From an uncultured Collinsella sp. (lineage in GTDB: Bacteria > Actinomycetota > Coriobacteriia > Coriobacteriales > Coriobacteriaceae), in NCBI GenBank assembly GCA_900766165.1, contig CAAFUK010000002.1, forward strand, positions 1 to 57,303: a stretch of DNA of 57,303 bases. The letters run 5' to 3'. Position 1 is the stretch's first letter; each line of letters begins with the position of its first letter. The position numbers and the translations under genes were made by a program. The notes beneath the pieces were generated by a model, which did no database searches, had not been told where the DNA came from, and saw only the letters and a list, made by a program, of their open reading frames with translations. Positions 52,375 through 57,303 of this stretch are shown piece after piece.

Positions 52375-53475
52375 TTATTCACCCAACGCCTCGTCGATAT
52401 ATCTATCCGCATCAAGGCGCGCAGCATTAAGCGCCTTGTTTACATGCGAATAATCAATGACAGGCAAAGATTGATTAGAGTCTAAAGGCTTTTTTACAAG
52501 TCGATCCGACAAACCAACTAGGCTGAGAAGCGAATCAATTCTGGAGTTAAACTCATTTCTAGGAACAACCAAAAACTGGCGTTCAAAAATCAGAGAAAAT
52601 GCAAGTCCATGGAACGAGTTGGTCACAACAAAATCGGCATTGGAAAACAAGGATAGAAAATCTGCTGGGGACCTATGCGTAAACAACTTATCAACAGCCT
52701 CGGGCTTTTTCATTTCCCATGAAATCTTAACGAGCTTCAAGCCCCTCTCGTCGGCAATTTGACGAGCAATTTCCGTCGCGCCATTGTCTTCATTGTAAAG
52801 AAGCATAAGAGCCAAGTAGGGCTCCTTAACCAAACGAGGAGACGCAAGTGGTTGCCACTCCGATTTAGTAAGCTGTAGTGTTGGATCAATGACCTGCACA
52901 GCGCCCTGCACACCAAGGTCCTCCACTATTTCTACAGCAGAATCCTCACGAACAGAAATGGCAGCGTACTGACTCAAATAGAAACGCGTCTGCTCTTTTT
53001 CCCACTCGTCGAGTGCAGATTTGCCGAAACTAGACGCAAAAGAAATTTTCTTTCGACCCGAAGGAACAAAATCCAGGAAAAAGCCCCTGTCAATCCCCTC
53101 ATTATATTTACTATTCCAAACCTGATCGCTTCCGCTCACATAGACATCGGCGCGGGGAGGATCTACAGCTAAATCGTCGGCGGTCACATATCGCTTTGTA
53201 AGCCGCATTGTCTTCTGTACAAATGAGCCAAAAGTGAGTTCTTTAAGTGCAAGCGAGCCAATTTTAGCAATTTGATAGACAACTCTTTTAACGCCTTTGA
53301 TGCTAGGATCAGCAGGAGGTTTGAAGAAGATACGTTTTAGCGTTCGCTGCTCAGTTATATAGTCGACAATGCTCGTCTCGCAGCCATGCTTTTCGAATAC
53401 CTTTTGGGTTGCATATGCCTGCAAAACAGAACCGTAGTTGTAAACCCGATGAAGCGTGACAATAGCAGCTTTCAT
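52375..53475 (-). CDS. Polysaccharide pyruvyl transferase family protein (second copy)
   Basis: A 366-residue paralogue of the 48025-49086 protein. Matching blocks: AAIVTLHRVYNYGSVLQAYA, YVSGSDQVWNSKYNEGIDRGF-type (part SGSDQVWN), ASSFGKSALDEWEK, ISVREDSAVEIVEDLG, VIDPTL and TNSFHGLAFSLIF. The start has no gap to the neighbouring GT2 gene (one-base overlap). Only the first copy is directly adjacent to an FrhB gene. Confidence 0.85.
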   Translation of the reverse strand: MKAAIVTLHRVYNYGSVLQAYATQKVFEKHGCETSIVDYITEQRTLKRIFFKPPADPSIKGVKRVVYQIAKIGSLALKELTFGSFVQKTMRLTKRYVTADDLAVDPPRADVYVSGSDQVWNSKYNEGIDRGFFLDFVPSGRKKISFASSFGKSALDEWEKEQTRFYLSQYAAISVREDSAVEIVEDLGVQGAVQVIDPTLQLTKSEWQPLASPRLVKEPYLALMLLYNEDNGATEIARQIADERGLKLVKISWEMKKPEAVDKLFTHRSPADFLSLFSNADFVVTNSFHGLAFSLIFERQFLVVPRNEFNSRIDSLLSLVGLSDRLVKKPLDSNQSLPVIDYSHVNKALNAARLDADRYIDEALGE

Positions 53476-54464
53476 TAGTTTCGCCTCACTTTCATATAAA
53501 TGCTAAGCAGGGAAGATGTTTTCCGTACCCCCAAAAGACTCAGCGCGGTACGAGTCATTTGGGCCCTTCTTCCACCCGCATAATTCATAAGCCATCGATA
53601 GTTCGTTAAATAAGCGACGGCTTCGTCTAATTTTGAGCCCGGAATTGCACTGAGCATCCACAACATAATTGAGTACTCATACGCAACGAAGCTTAAACAG
53701 CAAGCACAATCATTATTCTTGGGCCTATAGTCAGAGTCACAAAGAACGGGAATAGCATCTTCGATAAACTGCTGGAGGCCTTGAAAATGCTTGAGACCAA
53801 CTGCATCAGTGATAGAGCCCGCTCTATTTTGACGATATTCGTAATAATTCAAATCAAGTGCAGAATAAGTCTCAGCGTCAAGAAGACTATTCATTACGAA
53901 ATTTAGGTCCTCTGAGACACGTCCGTCCTCAGGAAACCTAAGCCCACAGTTAAACAAAAATGCACGTCTATATATTTTCATACATGCGCTGTCAGGAAAC
54001 TTAGGCAGACCAGACAAGTAGCAAAGAACTTCGCTCTTACTTTTTCGATTAATGGAACCGGGATCAATATGATAGCCGATTGATTTTTTAGTTCCGTCAG
54101 GGTATAGCTTGCAGCTATCCAGAAACAAAATATCAGGCTTAGTATCTTCAAGCTCATGGAGAATAGCGGGGAGGCAGTTCTCAGTAATTAGATCGTCCGA
54201 ATCAACAAACGCAACGTAATCTCCTGAAGCAGCATCTAATCCTGTATTTCGAGCAGAAGCTAAGCCACCGTTTTCCTTATGAATAACAGTTACACGATCA
54301 TGTTCGCGTGCAATATCATCAGCAATTTGCGAAGACCTATCAGTCGAGCCGTCATCCACAAGAAGCACTTCACAAGTACTGTCAACCTGATTTAAGATAC
54401 TTTTACAACAATCGAGGAGGTAATCCTCCACGTTATAAATAGGAACAATAAAACTCAGTTTCAT
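53475..54464 (-). CDS. GT2 family glycosyltransferase
   Basis: A 329-residue GT-A transferase. KLSFIVPIYNVEDYLLDC, VLLVDDGSTDRS and FVDSDDLITENCL mark the catalytic domain. The ATG at 54464 is chosen because the GT-A fold begins there; an open frame 38 codons longer runs into the upstream gene. The ribosome binding site (GGAG, 12 bases away) is weak, so translation may depend on coupling with the GT4 gene 22 bases upstream. Confidence 0.88.
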   Translation of the reverse strand: MKLSFIVPIYNVEDYLLDCCKSILNQVDSTCEVLLVDDGSTDRSSQIADDIAREHDRVTVIHKENGGLASARNTGLDAASGDYVAFVDSDDLITENCLPAILHELEDTKPDILFLDSCKLYPDGTKKSIGYHIDPGSINRKSKSEVLCYLSGLPKFPDSACMKIYRRAFLFNCGLRFPEDGRVSEDLNFVMNSLLDAETYSALDLNYYEYRQNRAGSITDAVGLKHFQGLQQFIEDAIPVLCDSDYRPKNNDCACCLSFVAYEYSIMLWMLSAIPGSKLDEAVAYLTNYRWLMNYAGGRRAQMTRTALSLLGVRKTSSLLSIYMKVRRN

Positions 54465-54486
54465 AGTTTTGGTTTTCTCCAAACCT

Positions 54487-55614
54487 CTATTTATCTGCAA
54501 TCGCTTTACTAGGCGACACCTTTTTGAGACAGTGGGAGTAATAATCCTCGAGACGTTTTGAAGCAGCAGACACATCAAAAGCCTTCAAGCCCTCTGAATC
54601 ATTTTGATCAGCGTCTATCTTCCTCATGGAGATCAAATGCTCACACCATTTTTGAGGGCTAGAACTCAGCCGCTCAAACTCCATAAGGGAAGTCAATTTG
54701 ATTTCAGATGTGATTGCATCCGATGCCAAGATTGGAGTTCCGCTAGCTTGGCATTCAACTCCAACAACGGGAAGTCCTTCATATTTGCTTGGAAGACAAA
54801 AGACATCAAAAGCTTGATATAAACTTGCAACATCGGATCTAATCCCTAGAAATAAGATAGAATCCGATATGCCCAAATCAATTGACATCTTTTTAACATG
54901 CTCCAGCAGTGGCCCGTTTCCCACAAGTGCGAGCACTGAATTTGGCTCATGGGAAAGAACCTCTCTAAAAACAGCTAATAGAAAGTCATGGTTCTTCTGA
55001 TCGACAAACCTTCCGACGTGTCCAATAAGGAAGGTATCATCTGCAATGCCGAGCTGTTTCCTAACATGTATTCGAGTATCCGAATTAGGAGAAAACTGGC
55101 TTATATCAATGGCGTTATTCATAACAGAAAATGACGTTTTGCGGCCAAACAGCCATTTCCCTGCAAACTCACTACAGGCAACTTTATTCGTGGGATATCG
55201 ATTTGCCTGGGTTTTCAGCACGGTCTTAAGGGCGTTCTTGGCATACTCACCCTTGCCACTCGTAGAGTGGCTATGAGCGATACGCACAGGAACGCCGGCC
55301 TTCTTTGCCGCGCGAAGCGGAAAGACGGAAAGAGCGTTGATGTGACTATGCACGATCTTCCAGCCCTCTTGTCTAAAGAGACGGAGGAGCTCTCGCTGGT
55401 ATTCAATTACATGCTGATAGGGCGGAATCTCGAAGACTCGGCCACCGAGCGATTCAATCTCCTCGCGGGGCACAAGAGTCGAATCGGAATCGACAAGGAA
55501 ATCGAACTGCACTTTACTGCGATCGATATGACGGTAGTAATTCATAACGACGGCCTCAACGCCGCCGCCATTCATCTTTCCGACTATCTGTGCGACACGA
55601 ATTGGATTAGCCAT
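54487..55614 (-). CDS. GT4 family glycosyltransferase
   Basis: A 375-residue GT-B transferase. Motifs: VAQIVGKMNGGGVEAVVMNYY near the N-terminus (written here as VGKMNGGGVEAVVMNYY), IAHSHSTSGKGEYAKN, IGHVGRFVDQKNHDFLL and the EX7E motif EGLPVVGVE. It directly follows the phosphoglycosyl transferase gene with no gap, so it may add the second sugar to the lipid carrier. Confidence 0.88.
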   Translation of the reverse strand: MANPIRVAQIVGKMNGGGVEAVVMNYYRHIDRSKVQFDFLVDSDSTLVPREEIESLGGRVFEIPPYQHVIEYQRELLRLFRQEGWKIVHSHINALSVFPLRAAKKAGVPVRIAHSHSTSGKGEYAKNALKTVLKTQANRYPTNKVACSEFAGKWLFGRKTSFSVMNNAIDISQFSPNSDTRIHVRKQLGIADDTFLIGHVGRFVDQKNHDFLLAVFREVLSHEPNSVLALVGNGPLLEHVKKMSIDLGISDSILFLGIRSDVASLYQAFDVFCLPSKYEGLPVVGVECQASGTPILASDAITSEIKLTSLMEFERLSSSPQKWCEHLISMRKIDADQNDSEGLKAFDVSAASKRLEDYYSHCLKKVSPSKAIADK

Positions 55615-56328
55615 CTAACGCCCCGTCCTCTTCTTGCCGAACATGGCGTCAAAGGTGCCAGTAAAACACTTCCAATCCATGCGAAAGCAGCGATTGTGCA
55701 CGTAATGAAGCTCGATCTTTTGACGCAGGCCACTCTCGAACGTCGCAGCGTTGCGATCGGTTGCCTGCCACAGGCCCGTAATGCCGGGCTGGACAGAAAG
55801 CAACTCGGCCTTCTCCTCGTCGGAGAAGTGCTGCTCAAGTTCGTCTCTTGTAATGGGACGCGGACCGATGACGGAAAGGTCACCGTTCAGTACGCTGAGG
55901 AACTGCGGCATCTCATCGATGGAGCACTTGCGAATGAACTGGCCCACCTTAGTAATGCGGGGGTCGTCGTCGACCTTACGCTCGACTTCCCACTGGCGCA
56001 GCTGCTCAGGGCTCAAGTACTTCTGCACGTTGCCGGCATCGGCGACCATGCTGCGAAGCTTAAGAATCTTGATAGTCTTACCGCCCTTGCCGATGCGATC
56101 CTGTGCGTACAGCGGGTTTCCGGGAGATTCAAGACAAATGAACGCACAGACAATGGCCACCGGAATTACCAGCGCCACGCTCACGCAAAGGCTGAAAACA
56201 AGATCAAACAGCCTCTTTAAAAAACGGTAAGCCATCGTACCGCTCGGTTGCATCTCCTGAACGGCTAGCGACTCCCCTACGGAAGCACTGCATTCAGCTA
56301 TCTCTTTAGTAGTCAAGTTCAAATCCAC
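55615..56328 (-). CDS. Polyprenyl-phosphate phosphoglycosyl transferase (initiating sugar transferase)
   Basis: A 237-residue monotopic phosphoglycosyl transferase that loads the first sugar phosphate on undecaprenyl phosphate. A hydrophobic re-entrant segment follows RFLKRLFDLVFSL (about residues 30-55). The catalytic region is LKLRSMVADA, then RKCSIDEMPQFLSVLNGDLS and VIGPRPITRDE. The GTG at 56328 is preferred with GGGGA upstream; a longer frame begins inside the antiterminator gene, and a Met about 30 codons further in is possible too. Confidence 0.9.
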   Translation of the reverse strand: MDLNLTTKEIAECSASVGESLAVQEMQPSGTMAYRFLKRLFDLVFSLCVSVALVIPVAIVCAFICLESPGNPLYAQDRIGKGGKTIKILKLRSMVADAGNVQKYLSPEQLRQWEVERKVDDDPRITKVGQFIRKCSIDEMPQFLSVLNGDLSVIGPRPITRDELEQHFSDEEKAELLSVQPGITGLWQATDRNAATFESGLRQKIELHYVHNRCFRMDWKCFTGTFDAMFGKKRTGR

Positions 56329-56395
56329 GTCCCCATTCCCCAGGACCCCCCTCGATGAATTCAAAATGCAAATGAATTGCCGGTTCGACGTCCCC

Positions 56396-56986
56396 TTACG
56401 TCTTACTAGGCACGTCCAACGGAAGCAGCTCCCTAAATGTGGAGTCACCCTCGCCCACGTCTACCAGGCACCAGCGCTTATGACGGTTGATCTTCTTTAC
56501 ACGAGTCTCTTGCCCCACCAAGGGGCCCTCCTCTATGTGCAACACGCCATCTTCTATGCGCGCGACGCTGTTGCGCACCACGCCGTCGGCGTCCAGCACA
56601 CTGCGGTACCAGTCCTGCGCATCGGCCGGCATGGGCGCATAAGCCCGCTCCCTACTGCCGGCAATGCGACAACCAAAGCTCAACTGGGCTAAAGCCTTGT
56701 CGAGCATGGCGGCATCGCGCGTGGCGACGAAGAAATATTCCTTGTACATGGGTTTGGTTTGGAGCGACCAGGCGCCGTCCCGCTTAAACCAGAACTCCTT
56801 TTGCATCACAAAAGCGTCCTGCATCAGCTCGTGCGGGATAATGCGGCGGACCTTTTCGCAGGTCTCGCGCTCTTTACCGTTGGGGGTGTGGACCAGATAC
56901 CAGCGGACGCGGCCGTGCTGGCTGTTGGTAGTAGCGCCACTAAAGGCACCGGGCAGCTGCTTTTGGCGCCGCATTGTCTGTTCCAT
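56396..56986 (-). CDS. loaP: NusG-paralogue transcription antiterminator, LoaP-like
   Basis: A 196-residue NusG-family protein. The NGN domain begins VRWYLVHTPNGKERETCEKV. The C-terminal KOW part reads IEEGPLVGQETRVKKINRHKR. Specialised NusG paralogues of the LoaP/UpxY/RfaH type are encoded first in long polysaccharide or antibiotic operons and let RNA polymerase read through internal terminators. This gene heads a 12.8-kb operon. ATG 56986 has GGGGGCGAGAG just upstream, and a CCGCG/CGCGG hairpin (57009-57023) lies right before it as possible LoaP target. Confidence 0.85.
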   Translation of the reverse strand: MEQTMRRQKQLPGAFSGATTNSQHGRVRWYLVHTPNGKERETCEKVRRIIPHELMQDAFVMQKEFWFKRDGAWSLQTKPMYKEYFFVATRDAAMLDKALAQLSFGCRIAGSRERAYAPMPADAQDWYRSVLDADGVVRNSVARIEDGVLHIEEGPLVGQETRVKKINRHKRWCLVDVGEGDSTFRELLPLDVPSKT

Positions 56987-57108
56987 CTCTCGCCCCCTTT
57001 TCTTGTCTCCGCGACGCACGCGGATGCAGGGGCGTTAAGAACAGGCTTCTCGCTCGCAGCTAGGCGCAGTCGCAAAAGTACAGGTTTTTGTATCTTTCGA
57101 CGTTGTTC

Positions 57109-57129
57109 ATTATACGAGCAAACTGCTCG
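57109..57129 (-). promoter_or_regulatory. Promoter and dyad of the loaP-led polysaccharide operon
   Basis: On the minus strand a perfect -10 TATAAT (57114-57109) abuts the dyad CGAGCAGTTTGCTCG (57129-57115). No good -35 is visible at 17 bases, so the promoter may need an activator; the dyad sits where a regulator would contact it. The leader to the ATG is about 115 nt and holds a GTCGAAAG...TTTTGCGAC hairpin. Confidence 0.6.
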
Positions 57130-57200
57130 CGTTTTCCCAGATTGCACAAAATGCGCCGCGAATGGGTGCATCTCCTTGATTATCAACTTCATCCGAACAC

Positions 57201-57240
57201 TTCCCACATTCATCCGCACATGTGCGGATGAATGTGGGAA
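57201..57240. repeat. 40-bp perfect palindrome
   Basis: TTCCCACATTCATCCGCACA (57201-57220) is followed without spacer by its exact reverse complement. It lies between the divergent operon promoter and the gene starting at 57292. A partial further copy, CTTCATCCGAACACTTCCCAC, precedes it in part. It could be an operator, or the end of a mobile element. Confidence 0.7.
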
Positions 57241-57291
57241 CCCGATACCCTGAGGGCCGGACCGGCCGGCCCCGGGAGAACGGAGGACGGC

Positions 57292-57303
57292 ATGTCCGGA
57301 AAG
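57292..57303 (+). CDS. Start of a divergent gene, cut by the right window edge
   Basis: Only ATG TCC GGA AAG is visible. GGAGG five bases upstream is a strong ribosome binding site. The GC-rich stretch just before it (GGGCCGGACCGGCCGGCCCC) differs from the neighbouring operon, which could mean an insertion element; the product cannot be named. Confidence 0.4.

Noticed and set aside
1..57303. CRISPR array
   Set aside because: No series of regularly spaced identical repeats was seen; the short tandem repeats at 4870 and 37699 have no spacers.

Overview
The window reads as a chromosomal segment of a high-GC Gram-positive anaerobe of the class Coriobacteriia, most likely Collinsella or a close relative. 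This is an inference from the gene order (asp23-DAK2-recG-rsmD and rimP-nusA-infB-rbfA-nrnA-truB-ribF-dnaG-rpoD), the codon use, the unusual IMP dehydrogenase type and the surface-polysaccharide gene content. Almost every gene lies on the minus strand, so transcription runs from right to left.

Positions 1-23050 hold core genes. In transcription order they are guaB, leuS (behind a 119-nt near-palindromic leader), and a long co-directional run of rimP, nusA, infB, rbfA, nrnA, truB, ribF, dnaG and rpoD, followed by tRNA-Asn, asp23-like, DAK2/fakA-like, recG and rsmD (cut by the left edge). The rimP run has a clear promoter and a terminator-like hairpin in its short leader. A ModE-type DNA-binding protein and a degenerate Cys/Met-metabolism PLP-fold protein flank a 138-bp inverted-repeat element.

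Positions 23160-34255 form one tightly overlapping operon that matches the Gram-positive Pel exopolysaccharide system: PelD-like (SDR + membrane + GAF + degenerate GGDEF with an intact RxxD site), PelE-like, a PelA-type deacetylase, PelF, PelG, then CotH kinase, VTC-type polymerase and DUF4956 membrane protein.

Positions 34411-44160 are an accessory island. It holds a toxin-antitoxin-chaperone (HigB-HigA-SecB-like) operon with a 34-bp perfect palindrome as likely operator. Next is an IS110-family element whose 5' non-coding end can be folded into two consecutive internal loops carrying guide-like segments that match the element's own ends and the reconstructed target, as expected for a bridge RNA. 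The rest is a lysozyme-fold-like membrane protein, a truncated secreted transglutaminase-like protein, a DUF2806-like protein, a membrane-anchored NPCBM-like protein and a decayed IS256 transposase.

Positions 44217-56986 are a second polysaccharide operon of Wzx/Wzy type. It is headed by a LoaP/NusG-like antiterminator and has a phosphoglycosyl transferase, four glycosyltransferases, Wzy polymerase, Wzx flippase, two polysaccharide pyruvyl transferase-like proteins and two ferredoxin-FrhB fusion proteins. Upstream lie a promoter overlapping a dyad and a 40-bp perfect palindrome. A divergent gene starts at the right edge.
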